A stretch of DNA of 64,000 nt, taken from NCBI GenBank assembly GCA_030737875.1, contig CM060926.1, positions 164,807,579 to 164,871,578 on the forward strand, given 5' to 3'. The translations under genes and the position numbers were made by a program. The stretch comes from Allium sativum. Lineage: Eukaryota > Streptophyta > Magnoliopsida > Asparagales > Amaryllidaceae. Positions 44,513-56,190 of this stretch are shown in pieces. The notes beneath the pieces were generated by a model that was given only the letters and a program-made list of their open reading frames with translations, made no database searches and was not told the origin of the DNA. How positions within the stretch are numbered: the first letter of the stretch is position 1; each line of letters starts with the position of its first letter.

Positions 44513-44857
44513 GCTCTGATACCACGTGTAACACCCCACATCCATTAATGTCACTCACAAAGGGAATGCATTAACTTCCGTGGAGGTTATAAGTGAATAT
44601 AGAATAGAAAAATTACAAAAAGACAGATAATAATTAGTACTTGGAAATCTAAAACTTCATTTTATTGCAGCGGAAATTAAACATGTTTGTTACATCATAA
44701 AACCATAGATCATAACCAAGTACAATATCCATCTTCATCAAAATGAAATACATAATCCCATTACATAAATAGCCATTAAAAAGATAACAAGCTGGACTTT
44801 ACTTCAACGGTCCAAGCTTTCCAAAGAGAGATGAAGCAATTCAATCAAACTCCACTA
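44513..44857 (-). repeat. LTR-end plus primer site pasted into integrase of C
   Basis: 44527-44857 equals the sense-distal 331 bp of C's own LTR (same length as 20169-20499, no indels, a few per cent substitutions). Two bases and the 12-base primer site GCTCTGATACCA (44513-44524) are attached exactly as at the genuine LTR/primer-site junction. It replaces about a dozen codons of the integrase core. Confidence 0.92.
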
Positions 44858-45540
44858 ATGGAAGATGCTCTTCCCATGTACCCCAAAGTCTAGGATACTT
44901 AGCCTCAACAGATCCTCTAGAATGCGATTCACCCTCTCGGTCTGGCCGTCCGTCTGAGGATGATATGCGGTGCCCAAACATAAATGAGTCCCTACTGCCT
45001 CTTGTAAGCTTCTCCAAAATTCGCTAGTGAAAATAGGATCGTGGTCGCTCACTATGCTAGAAGGAACACCATGCAACCGAACTATCTCTCGAACGTATAC
45101 AGAAGCTAACCATGGAGCAGTCCTTTTACTCTTTACGGGAATGAAATGGGCGCTTTTAGTAAGTCTATCTACTATAACCCAAATTCCCCTATTACCCTTC
45201 CTTGATCGCGGTAACCCATCCACAAAATCCAACGAGACACTTTCCCACTTCCATAGTGGAACCTCCAATGGGTGAAGCAACCCACCGGGTTTCTTTTGCT
45301 CCGCTTTTACTTGTTGGCACACCAAGCATCTAGCGACATACTCGGCCACATCTTTCTTCATGCCGGCCCAAAAGTAAACTCTCTTCATGTCTTTGTACAT
45401 CTTGTCCCCGCCGGGATGAATGGTCATCTTCGAATGATGTACTTCGTCAAGAATAATCTTCCTTAGGTCATCGTCTTTTGGTACACAAAGTCTACCGTCC
45501 CTACGTAACCAACCCTTATCATCTTTAGGGTATACCTACA
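44858..45540 (-). pseudogene. Element C integrase, zinc and catalytic core
   Basis: The main frame is 45427-44855. Zinc ligands: His upstream and at residue 4, Cys at 34 and 37 (CLVC). Catalytic residues are all present: Asp67 (SLDFVDG), Asp128 (VSDHDP), Glu164 (GQTERVN), spaced 35 residues. A one-base deletion near 44880 shifts frame just before the LTR insert. The N-terminal stretch 45540-45428 lies after another frame change. Without the insert this would be an active-looking core. Confidence 0.9.
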
Positions 45541-45603
45541 GAGATGGCTTGATGACTCCCCTCCTTTGAGTTTTTCTACTAACTCAACCAACTGCGGGTC
45601 GTC

Positions 45604-46545
45604 TCATTTTGCCTCGCCAATCCATCCCAAAAGCGTAGGTCTGATCTCCAAGGATGCTAGCAAACCGGGTACGAAGTCAACGGAAGGTCTAAAGTCAAAC
45701 ATCGAAATGAATTCTAAACTTCGCCGCTCAACAAACAAAGGATTTAAGGATAATCTTTTTCTACTTAAGGTGTCTGCCACCACGTTACCCTTGCCAGGGG
45801 TATAGGCTATTTCGAAGTCGTAGGACGCTAAGAACTCCATCCACCTTTGCTGCCTTAAGTTCAAGTCCTTTTGAGAGAATAGGTATTTTAAAGACTTGTG
45901 GTTAGTGAATAATTCGAATTTCTCGCCAAGAAGATAATGATGCCAAGACTTAAGCGCTAAAACAATAGCGGCCAATTCTAGGTCATGTGTAGGATAATTT
46001 TTCTCATGCGCTCTCAACTGCCTTCCACCATAGGCTATTACCCTACCCTCTTGCATTAAGACTGCGCCTAGTCCTGTCTCACAAGCATCAGTATAAACGG
46101 TAAATGGCTTACTCCCGTCTGGCAATACTAAGACTGGGGCTGAAGTCAAAGCTCTCTTCAAACGTTGGAACGCATCATCACAATCTACGTCCCATGTGAA
46201 AACTAGGTTCTTCTTCGTCAAGCGTGTCAATGGAGCTGATATCTTTGCGAAGTCTTTGATAAACTTCCTATAGTAGCCAGCCAACACCAAGAAACTTCTC
46301 ACTTCGGTAGCATTTTTAGGGACCTTCCAATCTTGGATGGCCACCACCTTCGCGGGATCCACAGCCATCCCTTCTTTGGAAACCACGTGTCCTAAGAACC
46401 GTACTTCCTTTCTCCAAAAGTGACACTTAGAAAATTTAGCTTTAAGCTTATGCGCTCGAAGAGTCTCCAACACTTCCCAAACATGTAGGGCATGCTCTTC
46501 TTCATCCTTAGAAAAGATCAAGATGTCATCTAAAAAGACTACCAC
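45604..46545 (-). pseudogene. Element C reverse transcriptase end and RNase H
   Basis: Opens with [12 protein letters not shown], the catalytic LDD-type YVDD equivalent (FLDD) of chromovirus RT, followed by [10 protein letters not shown] and the connection. The RNase H has [16 protein letters not shown], the catalytic acidic stretch [11 protein letters not shown] and a late [14 protein letters not shown]. It is one frame off the preceding part through a single extra base near 46556. It ends at a stop at 45604. Confidence 0.92.
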
Positions 46546-47671
46546 GAATTTGTTTAAGGTACTCCCTAAACACCCTACTCATCAAATCAATAAAATATGC
46601 TGGGGCGTTTGTCAAACCGAAGGGCATCACTAGCCATTCATAGAAACCGTCCGGAGTCCTAAAGGTAGTCTTGTCTATGCTATCCTCAGCCACTCTCAAT
46701 TGATGGAACCCAGTGGCTAAGTCCAACTGCGAAAACACTGAGGCGCCAACTAACTGATCGAAGAGATCGTCAATCCTCGACAGTGGGTGTCTGTTCTTCT
46801 TATTAAGTTTATTAAGTTCTCTATAGTCCACACAAAGTCTAAGGGACCCATCCGCCTTCGTGGAAAATACTACTGGAGCACCCCACTCCGATATACTTCG
46901 TCTTATGAACCCCTTCTCAAGCAACTCCTTCACTTGCTTATCGAGTTCCCTCCTTTCACGTGGAGCCATGTGGCGTACTGGCAAAGATACTGGTTTCGCA
47001 TTATCCACAAGATATATTCGAAAATCTATCTTTCTCTTCGGAGGTAAGCCCTTCACCTCCTCAAACACATCCGAATACTCACGGACAACTCTAATAGATC
47101 GTAGATTTTCCTCAGACGCGTCAAGCAATTCTAGATAACTTAGCATAATGGAATCTATGGGATTACAAAAGATTTCGAGAGCGTTGCCAAGGCAAGTCAC
47201 GAGCCTAACTACTCTCCTTTCACAATCAAGAACGGCCCCATTTATGGATAACCAATTCATTCCTAAAATTAGCCCATAGCCCGTGAAGCCCAACACATAA
47301 GCATCACATCTAAATTCAACGCTAAGTATGGAAATTTTCAAATCCAAACACATCATGGACAAATAAGCTGAGCCCCCCATTGGATTCGAAACAACTAAGG
47401 GATCCTCTACTAAACTGGTGTTTAAGTGCACTGATTCAACTAATGATGTAGAGATAAACGAATGTGATGCACCTGAATCGAATATGGTACGGACATGATG
47501 ATCAAACAGAAAAACTAAGCTTTCAACAAAAATGGTTCTACCTCGTTCTTGCAGCGGTGGGACCGCGAGAGCCTGAACTTGTCCCCTTGCCTGCCCTGGT
47601 GCCATAAGAGCCTGCACCTGTCCTCCCGAGGTAGCTCCTGCCCTCTGCCCCTTCTTTGGGCAGTCCTTCAC
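46526..47671 (-). pseudogene. Element C protease and reverse transcriptase (first part)
   Basis: Protease active site at residue 65 ([11 protein letters not shown]), then [20 protein letters not shown] follows from about residue 215 with the [11 protein letters not shown] entry motif, the [20 protein letters not shown] block, the [13 protein letters not shown] motif with the first catalytic Asp and MPFGLTNAP. The frame is lost just before the FLDD motif. In the same frame as gag, so gag and pol are one continuous frame here. Confidence 0.93.
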
Positions 47672-48529
47672 TAAATGTCCCGCATCGCCATAATGAAAAC
47701 AGTCTGTCTTCTTTTTCTTTCGGCAATCCTTGCTGAGATGGCCTGGGGTTCCACGGTTAAAGCACTTCTTCTTTCCCTTGCCATTATTGTCTTTTCCACC
47801 CTTCTTGTTTTGTTGTTGTGGTTTCTTCTGGTCCCCCTTCTTGTCGGGCGCCTTATCAGCTTTAGCGCTTTTCTACTCATACATGAGCGCCATTTCTACT
47901 AACTTCTCAAAGGTGGCCCCCATCGGGATGTGGGTCATAGCCAACCGTTGCAATGGTTCATTCAAGCAATTCACGAACCTTAGAGCCTTCTTCTCTGGCG
48001 TGTTTACTAAGTCCAAGCCAAACCTTGCTAACTGATTAAATTTATTGACATATTCTTTCACTGATTAGCTTCCTTGCTTCAATGTCAAGAACCTTTCCAT
48101 ATATAGATTTTCTTCCGCCCTTGAGAGAAACTTCGCCTCGAACCTACGTCTGAAATCCGCCCAAGAGTCAACAGGATGCTCCCCATTAGTGACCTCCCAC
48201 CAAAACGAGGCCTCTCCCTTCATCAACCAAGCTGCTAAACGAACTCTCCTCCCTTCTTCTACTTCAAAGATTTCTAGCAATTCTTCCACCTCCTTAAGCC
48301 AATCTCTAGCTTCCAAAAATGTTTTTGACCCTTAAAATGGTTTTCCTCCCATAGCCTTGAAATCCTTGCACGTCTTTGCAAAAGTATCTACGCGAGGAGG
48401 AGGAGGAGGAACGGGTGCAACTGGTGGTGGAGGAACATTGGCTGGACCTGCAGCGGCCCTAGCCTCCAGTAGCCTCCTATACCATCCTGGTATCGTTACA
48501 CCGTCAGGTAGGTTAAGATCTTCAGCCAT
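47672..48529 (-). pseudogene. gag: Element C gag
   Basis: Starts MAEDLNLPDGV at 48529 with a Pro/Ala-rich leader. The capsid domain includes WLKEVEELLEIFEV and FWWEVT (48316-48065), followed by LARFGLDLVNTPEKKALRF. Two zinc knuckles follow, reading [14 protein letters not shown] and [14 protein letters not shown]; the second Cys of each is replaced (Arg, Tyr). Stops: TAA 48332, TAA 48065, TAG 47873, all in one frame with the downstream protease. Confidence 0.9.
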
Positions 48530-48716
48530 GCTGAAACGAAAAAGGAAAGATTCAAAATGGAGAATTCGAAAGATAAAGATATGCGGCTATTTGGGGATTA
48601 TGTTTTTCTTAAAAACTTTCCTCTTTAAATTTCTCATTAAAACATGTTTTTGAAAGCATTTCTTCAAAAAAATAACTATTTTTCTAAAGCATTTTTATCT
48701 GTTCTGGTAACCTTAA

Positions 48717-48728
48717 GCTCTGATACCA
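48717..48728 (-). other. Primer-binding site of C
   Basis: GCTCTGATACCA, two bases from the LTR at 48731; initiator tRNA-Met type. The 48530-48716 stretch is a short AT-rich leader. Confidence 0.93.
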
Positions 48729-49986
48729 CGTGTAACACCCCACGTCCATTAATGTCACTCACAAAGGGAATGCATTAACTTCCATGGAGGTTATAAGTGA
48801 ATACAGAATAGAAAAATTACAAGAAGACAGATAATAAATAGTACTTGGAAATATAAAACTTCATTTTATTGCAGCGGAAATTAAACATGTTTGTTACATC
48901 ATAAAACCATAGATCATTACCAAGTACAATATCCATCTTCATAAAAACAAAATACATAATCCCATTACATAAATAGCCATTAAAAAGATAACAAGCTGGA
49001 CTTTACTTCAACGGTCCAAGCTTTCCAAAGAGAGATGAAGCAATTCAATCAAACTCCACTAGAGCTGGGCCCAACCTGAGGACCTGGAGGGGGAAAAAGG
49101 ATAGAAATAGAGGGGGTCAGACATAAAGTTTGGCGAGTATGATAATTCTAACAATACTATTATCAAAATAACTAGACTAAGGCATAAGCTGGAAGACAAG
49201 TAAATGTCTATGAACTCTTAGGAAGATAAAGATAGCGTTTAAGATAACGTTAAAGATAACGGTAAAGGCACACCTAATTACTAACGAATGATTACTACAC
49301 TGCACCGCACATTACTACACTGCACCACACCAGTCACCCTATTGTTTGATCCCACTTGCTTCACAAAGAAACTTTATAAATAGCCTTACGTACCCCTAGC
49401 TGACTACATAGGTGCCGTCTGCCCCTATCTCCACTAGGTGTACCCTACTACCCACTTTCGATCGGCTCCCTACTCGTAGATACCTGTGCTGGCCCCACAG
49501 TGGGGTGTATCACTCCCCTAAAGTGGCAACCCGATACAACTTGAGAATGCACGGCTTATACCTACACGATGCAACAACGTGTTACCTACAAACCCGGGTC
49601 CACACACGCATACGAAACCCGTTGGACTTGCGTTGCCACCGCTCTCCGTTTTGGCCTCTTACGGTTGAACCCAGCATGCGTGTCCCCTCCTCGACTTGGG
49701 TCGAGCCCACAAAGATACGTTTGGGATACTGGTCGAACTGGGCCCCCACAAGCTACCCACCTAAGCTTGTCACTAGTATATCCCACTTTACCCTCTTAGT
49801 CATGTTCATTTACATGTGTGTTTGGTTAAGTCTTACTAATCGTATTTCACATGCCACTAAGGGCACCCCCTAGATTCCTCATGCCACCTAAGGCACCTAC
49901 TTAACCCAAATGTCCCACCTTACATGTTTATCTGGTTAAGTATTTCTTAATTCATTCAGGCCATAACCTCGTAAAGACCTCTCACA

Positions 49987-50057
49987 TTAGACAGGCATTT
50001 ATGGCACCTGGATTTGCGGGGCAGGTCCGGGCAGTCTTACACCATAAAAGAGTCTGG
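49987..50057. other. 71-bp two-stem hairpin, C right LTR, copy 1
   Basis: Inner stem TTTATGG/CCATAAA intact; outer stem TTAGAC/GTCTGG keeps pairing only through two G-T wobbles. Confidence 0.7.
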
Positions 50058-50110
50058 CCTCGTGTCTTTACAGCCGTTATGATTTAGTTTAGGCTTAGGA
50101 CCTCTCACAA

Positions 50111-50180
50111 TGGGTTGACATTTGTGACCACTGGATTTGCCGGGCGGGTCCGGGCAGGTTTACGTTACAAACGAGTCCAA
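50111..50180. other. 71-bp two-stem hairpin, C right LTR, copy 2
   Basis: Inner stem TTTGTGAC/GTTACAAA with one wobble. The outer stem TGGGTT pairs with AGTCCA through wobbles. Confidence 0.6.
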
Positions 50181-51447
50181 CCTCGTGTCCTAAGCATTGA
50201 TTAACACTTAAAATCTTTTACTCCAGTTTTAATAATTCCCTATTCAAATTATTAATTAAGTCAACTTTTAATGATGTCCATAAATGACTCAATTATGGCC
50301 ATCCACTTATGGCATGCAAAATCATATCAATTGCACCCCAACTTTTTAATATTAAATCCTTAATATTACCCCTACCCTACGTTTATACGTTCGCTTATTC
50401 AACGCATAATATATGCTAGACTTGGATAGTCTAACACCTCGCACAAAGATAAATTATCAAAACATATAGACAACTTAAATAATTCTAATCATAATAGGGG
50501 TGAAACTTGCATAAACTACACATGTTAAGGATCAAAAGGTGTCAACTTGTTAAATGTCTAAATTTACATGATATGATCATAGCCCAAATCTATACATAAA
50601 CTTGCATATGGGGTTTTTAGGCAACATAATGATGGTGTGAACTAGCATAAGATATCACATATGTCATAGCATAATTCTAGGTATCATAATAGATGTCATG
50701 GCATATGTTCATAACTTTTCCAATCAATCTAACTTGCATATGTAACGTGTCATATAGATCAACTTAGCCCAAACATGATGATTTAATTAATATGAACTAA
50801 ATAGCATAGGCAATAGCATCATGATTTCAAAGCATGTATGATTCATCACAACTTTAGCCTAGAAACTTTCAACATACATAACATCGTCATAGCATGATTT
50901 GCAACATATAGGATATTATCACCACATAGCATAGAATTTATAACATACATGATAACATATGACAATTCACATCATCTACTCATAATCCATTCATGACTCA
51001 ACCTAATTAAAATGATAATAATCTTGTTAAGACTATCATACTCACAATTTAGAGAAGAAAAGAGAGAGTTTTGCTTTGCTTTAGGGTTGAGAGAATTAGA
51101 ATTGAATTTGCTTTTCTTCTTTCTTAGTTGGCGGTGGCTCCATTGATTTCCATGGCGATGGTATGATGGTAACTATTTTATTTTAATTAGGTTTAGGGTT
51201 AGCATTAGGATGTATTTATAGGTGCAGGAAGTTATTTAGGACCATTAGATTAACCCTGAACCATGAGAACCAATCAAATGCAAAATCTGCATTTGAGCGA
51301 ATCGGCCCACGGGTTGACAGCCAAACACCCTGGATTAACCCCTAGTCGACACTGCGAGGCTCGGGTCGACCTCAAAAATGGGCCGGTTCGGTTATTCCCC
51401 CTCCCAATTCGCTGTTTTGAACTTTTTCGCATATTTATTTATTTAAT

Positions 51448-51479
<32 letters not shown>

Positions 51480-51660
51480 CAATATATATATTTCTCTGCG
51501 CAACCCATTTCACTTAATTCTTTTCTAAAAATTAAGTATACTTTAATTTGTGAATTTTAATGTTGTAAAATTACGGGGTGTTACATAACCCGTCTACGTG
51601 TCATGTCAAATTGGCTAAGTGTTGTCATTCAAGTTCATGACTTAGCCCTACGAATCATGT

Positions 51661-51972
51661 GTCAAATTGGTTAAGTATATTCATGTTGTTCATGACTTAA
51701 CCCTACCAAATCATCGTGTCAAATTGGTTAAGTATATTCAAGCGGTTCATGACTTAACCCTATCAAATCATCGTGTCAAATTGGTTAAGTATATTCAGCC
51801 AGTTCATGAGTTAACCCTATCAAATCATCGTGTCAAATTGGTTAAGTATATTCAAGCGGTTCATGACTTAACCCTATCAAATCATCGTGTCAAATTGGTT
51901 AAGTATATTCAAGCGGTTCATGACTTAACCCTATCAAATCATCGTGTCAAATTGGTTAAGTATTATCTATAT
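51661..51972. repeat. 57-bp tandem array (B right LTR)
   Basis: Five to six 57-bp units as in the left LTR, with GGTTAAGT/ACTTAACC arms. Confidence 0.9.
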
Positions 51973-52179
51973 CGTTAATTATTGGTTAAGTGTCATTAGT
52001 CTAGTCATATTACTTAACCCACCCATTCATATCATATCGGTTAAGTGTCATTAGCCTAGTCATATTACTTAACCCACCCTCTGGTTAACATGTTATGCTG
52101 GTTAAGCGTTTTTAGTTTACTTAACCCTATCAATCCTGACTTAGCTTTAACTTATTCATTAAAGCACCAACCACTCACA

Positions 52180-52251
52180 TTAGACAGGTATTGTTGCGGT
52201 TACTGGACAACCGATCGGTTCCGGGCAGGTTTACACCGCAACTCAGTCTAA
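52180..52251. other. 72-bp two-stem hairpin, B right LTR, copy 1
   Basis: Same stems as 14555-14626. Confidence 0.75.
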
Positions 52252-52290
52252 CCTCGGGTCCTATTGGGCTCAATGCCTTAACCTCCTACA

Positions 52291-52362
52291 TTGGATAGGT
52301 ATTGTTGTGACTACTGGATAGCCGGGCGGGTCCGAGCAGGTTTACATCACAACTCAATCCAA
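52291..52362. other. 72-bp two-stem hairpin, B right LTR, copy 2
   Basis: Outer TTGGAT/ATCCAA and inner GTTGTGA/TCACAAC, both perfect. Confidence 0.75.
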
Positions 52363-53883
52363 CCTAGGGTTATGTATTTCGTATTAAATTTACATATTTG
52401 TTCTTTATATGTAAGTGTGCTAACAATTTAATGTTATGGCCCATTTTCCAAGTTCATAGTCCACGTTTTTGCCCCAAAACATATTCCCAAATTATTATCA
52501 TAATTCACTATAAAGTTATGACAAGTTATAGACTTTTATTTACAATACATGCCAATACCCAAAACCCAACTTAGGCGCGTTCATATTAAACTTCTACCAG
52601 GTCATAAATTATCATATCCGTTTCAACCCCAAATTTTTACATAATTAACATATGCCCAAGTTCTAGATTACATGTCAATTTTACATATGCCAATTTATAC
52701 CAAATTTACATATGTTCAATTCATGCCGTTTTACATGTATGCCAATCTTATGCCATTTTACCATATCAAGTTCTAGCCAAAATTACATGTATCAAGTTTC
52801 ATACACAATAAACCCAAATCATGATTCATGATGTAGTTATCCAAAACTATAATCTTTTTATTACAATACATGTCAGTTGCCCAAGTTCATAATACATTTT
52901 TATGGCAATTATCAAGTTTACAATTGCTTTCATGTTCAAATTCCCAATTCTATATATGCCTAATTAACATAAGCCCAATCTTTTGATTTAAACTTACATA
53001 GTCCCAAACTCGTGATTTAATTTACATGCCAATTCATGTATGCCCACTACATGCCAAATTATTTATGCCAATGCCCAAACTTGCAATTTCAATTATATTG
53101 ACAATAAACAAATTTCCAATTTCATGTTAATGGTAGTAATACCCAAAGATCCAATTTTTATGTTATGCCATCAATTCCACCAAATACATATATCCAAATA
53201 GGCAATATCCCAATATTTTCCCGTATACCATCGCACGTATATCGTAGTTTAGGCCTAGGTCCGAAATTGACCAGGCTTCATCAAAAGAAAATAAATAGGG
53301 GAAGATAGAATTTTGCATAAAAATAAGATCAGAGAGAAAACATCATCATAGGCATAAAGAATAGATCTTGATAATAATATCGAATCAAGAAAACTGATCT
53401 ACAACAGGCTGTATAGATCATGAACTAGACATGAGAATAAAGATGAACAAGTCTCAAAACTCAAGGTTCAAGGAGACACAGAAATAGATTTGAATCGATA
53501 AACATACCTAAATCCAATTTCACTTTATTTCATGTCCATATTAGAACTAAATATTTAGATCTGAAAATAACTAGCACTTACAGAGCATGGCTAGAGAATT
53601 AAGAACTGAAATTTGTTGATTTATTGTCTTGAATCATTGTTGAAGCTTCATTCTTTGAATTGATTTGAGTTTGAATGCTTGTACTTTGATTTGGAGACGG
53701 CGGCCATGGTTTAAGAGGGAATTCAACAACATAATGGTGTAAGAATGATTTTTGTCAATTAGGCTAGGTCTTAGGGTGTTTTTATAGGTGTAGGAACTTA
53801 TTTAGGCCCTTAGATCAACCCTATAGTCAATCTGGACCATCAAAACACGTCCCGGGCTTCAAAAATGGGTTCTGGGCCAAAAC

Positions 53884-53996
53884 AGGTCGACCTGTAAGGG
53901 GGGAGGTCGACACTATGGTCGACCTGGGGGGTAGGTCGACCCTATGGTCGACCTGGGGGGGGGGGGGGGGTAGGCCGACCCTATGGTCGACCCCCT
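53884..53996. repeat. GGTCGAC palindrome cluster, expanded (B right LTR)
   Basis: Several GGTCGAC words with CTATG spacers and a G-run of about 15. At least one more unit than the left LTR. Confidence 0.75.
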
Positions 53997-55144
53997 GGTT
54001 CAGTGCTGCCTGAAATCTGCTGAATCTTCTGAAGGCCATAACATCTTCATCCGGACTCCGATTTTCGAAAACTCGGACTCTATTTCATGTAGAATTCCGA
54101 GATGAACGCAATGGCGCAACCCCTTTACCTTGATTCTCATTTTATAAATTAATTATACCTTGATTTCTTGTTTTAGCATGATATTAAAATTCGGGTTGTT
54201 ACAGTGATGGTGAAAGAGTCAGTGGATGTCGTGATGGGATGAGGCATGATTTTTACTACGAGCGTTTGGAGCTTGTTTGTTGTATCTATGAAGTCTCCAT
54301 ACTTTCTCGTAACGCCAAGCAATATGGGTGGGGGGGCTTCAGTTTTAGCCTGGAACATGCAAATGGATTTTGGGGTTCGAACGTTTTGCAAAGGAGGAAG
54401 GACTTCGGTCGGCAAGGTGAATTTTTGAAATAAATACTCGAACCTGGGTATACAAGTTGGGTGAACTAGTAATTTCCAAGCTGACCCAGTAGGGGTATGT
54501 TGGTGATTCGAGGCTGGTGAGGGAATTTTTGTACAGAGCATCGAGGCATGAAAAGGCCGGGGTTGAGGCGTGATAGTGGATTTATTTCGGAGTTCGAAAA
54601 CGAGCTAGAGAAATATCGCAGCTCATCAAAATGGTAGGTAATTTATTTTCCAAGACTAATTAGAGTTTTAAAACATAAATGAATAATCTTAGTTTTTATA
54701 AATCGTGCCTATATAGGGTTGGATCGAACGAGATGGTTCCCATTGAATTCGTATTATCGTCAACTACGCAATAGAGTATTAAGGTAATTTTGTAATTTAT
54801 TAAATAAGTTAAGGATAATTTAAATTATATCAAATATGTAACATCATTGATTATTTCAAATGATAACAGTTTTTGGAAAAATGAAGTGTACTGAAAATCA
54901 TAGTGATGAACGCTATACTATAAAAAGGGATTTGAGATTTCTCGAAGTCAGCTAGATTTTTCAGTTTAATCCGAAAGACCGATTTAAGTTCACAAGTTGG
55001 AATAGATCAAAAAGGAAAAACCACGGTGAGTAAATCTCACTCACCTGTTATTTAGAATTATTTTTATTTGGTAAAAATAATTGTTGTTGCTTGTTTGAAT
55101 GCTTTCTGGTTGATTTAAATATATTAGTTATTTAGGGTGGACTA

Positions 55145-55155
55145 TTATATATATA

Positions 55156-55195
<40 letters not shown>
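55145..55195. repeat. TA microsatellite in F
   Basis: Near-pure TA dinucleotide run. Similar runs occur at 57836-57856 and 62252-62306. Confidence 0.95.
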
Positions 55196-55197
<2 letters not shown>

Positions 55198-55379
55198 GTT
55201 GATGATTGGATTGTTCCCGCAGTCTCATTAGCGGATGCCCATAGTTTCATAGCGGATGATTTCCCTATGCGCCCCACAAATATATTAGTGGATGACCTTC
55301 ATACCACGATATCCTGCCTCGAAGCAGGATGGGTATTATTTATGTTGACTAATATATTTGGATGCAAGAAAACAGGTTA

Positions 55380-55401
55380 GAGGGATCCAACTGGATCCCT
55401 C
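55380..55401. other. Conserved 22-bp hairpin (F), covarying
   Basis: Arms GAGGGATCCA and TGGATCCCTC: relative to A and E one A:T pair has become G:C on both sides. Confidence 0.8.
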
Positions 55402-55899
55402 AAAAGTATATTATCTGTTTGTTTATTTGTTTGCATATATACCGTCATATATGATGTGTTAGAAAACCTGAAGTAAATAATTGGTTGTTTGGTGTTTAAA
55501 TATCACTGGGCCTAAGTGTTGATATTTAAAATATCATAAAAAGGATATTTAAGATTTAAAAAAAAGGAAATTCTATTTTTCTAAAATAGAATTTGAAATT
55601 CGAATAGAATAAAAATACTAACTTGTTTTGAATATTTAAAACAAGTAGTTCATTTATAAACGAAGTTTATAAATGAAGTGAAATGAATTATCATTTGATA
55701 AATTCAGGAAATATAAATACAAGTGTGAATTTGAAAAGGGAAATTTATTTTTCCAAAGTAAAGTATTTAATTCAAATGAAGTTGAAGTCGAGACTGGTTT
55801 TAATATATATAAACAAGTAATATAAGGCGATGTTTACAAAGAAAGGTGAAAAACCATAAATTGGATAATATGGATATTTTAAACTCAAATGGAATTTAA

Positions 55900-56190
55900 A
55901 TAAAAGGGAATTCAAATTTAGAATTTGAATATAGAAATTTAAATGGAATTTGGTTATAGAATTGAAATGGAGTTTGAATATAGAAAATTCAAATTTGAAT
56001 TCAAATACAGAATTTGAATATAGAAATTCAAATGGAATTTGAATAACTGAAATGGAATTTGAATTATTGAAATGGAATTTGAATATAGAAATTCAAATGG
56101 AGTTTGAATATAGAATTCAAATAGAATTGAAATGGAATTTGAATATAGAATTCAAATAGAATTGGATTGGAATTTGAATATAGAAGATCG
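55900..56190. repeat. Short tandem repeats in F (AAATGGAATTTGAATATAG)
   Basis: Around a dozen imperfect ~20-bp units. The same words, in opposite orientation, fill 6890-7350 of the A interior. Confidence 0.8.

Larger units (their letters stand above)
20169..51585 (-). mobile_element. Element C: Tekay/Del-type chromovirus carrying nested D and E
   Basis: LTRs 20169-23016 and 48731-51585 (2848 and 2855 bp) begin TGTAACACCCC and end GGGGTGTTACA, a perfect 11-bp terminal inverted repeat. Target duplication TAACC lies at 20164-20168 and 51586-51590. The initiator tRNA-Met primer site is at 48717-48728 and the polypurine tract at 23017-23029, so sense is the minus strand. Without nested D it is about 11.1 kb. 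The minus strand codes, in order, gag, protease, RT, RNase H, integrase and a chromodomain-like tail, which is the chromovirus order. All are interrupted by stops or frameshifts. Confidence 0.95.
48731..51585 (-). repeat. Element C 5' LTR (right copy)
   Basis: Collinear with 20169-23016. Hairpins at 49987-50057 and 50111-50180, TATA box about 51213-51222, TA microsatellite about 51453-51480. Followed by the TAACC duplication (51586-51590). Confidence 0.95.
1..54203 (-). mobile_element. Element B: deleted Tekay-type LTR retrotransposon, interrupted by A and C
   Basis: The two LTRs are recognised by direct comparison: bases 1-60 plus 13435-16542 match 19607-20168 plus 51591-54203. The complete right LTR is about 3.87 kb; the first ~0.7 kb of the left copy lies outside the window. 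A primer-binding site (GCTCTGATACCA, reverse complement of the plant initiator tRNA-Met site) lies two bases before the right LTR and a purine-rich tract follows the left LTR, so transcription runs on the minus strand. The internal part (16543-18908) is only 2.4 kb and holds scraps of gag-pol, so B could not supply its own proteins. The right-hand target duplication would be gtgat (54204-54208); its partner is outside the window. Family assignment is inferred from remnants collinear with element C. Confidence 0.9.
51591..54203 (-). repeat. Element B right LTR, second segment
   Basis: Continues the LTR after C and matches 13935-16542. It contains the 57-bp array, two hairpins, TATA box (about 53780-53789) and the expanded GGTCGAC cluster. 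Ends ...GGTTGTTACA at 54203. Confidence 0.93.

Noticed and set aside
44527..44857. Idea that the insert in C integrase is a complete minus-strand strong-stop DNA (R-U5).
   Set aside because: The TATA box puts the start of R about 2.1 kb further into the LTR, so only the end of U5 is present; a microhomology template switch fits better.
54173..54541. 122-codon minus-strand frame.
   Set aside because: It spans the B/F junction and so cannot be a gene older than the B insertion.
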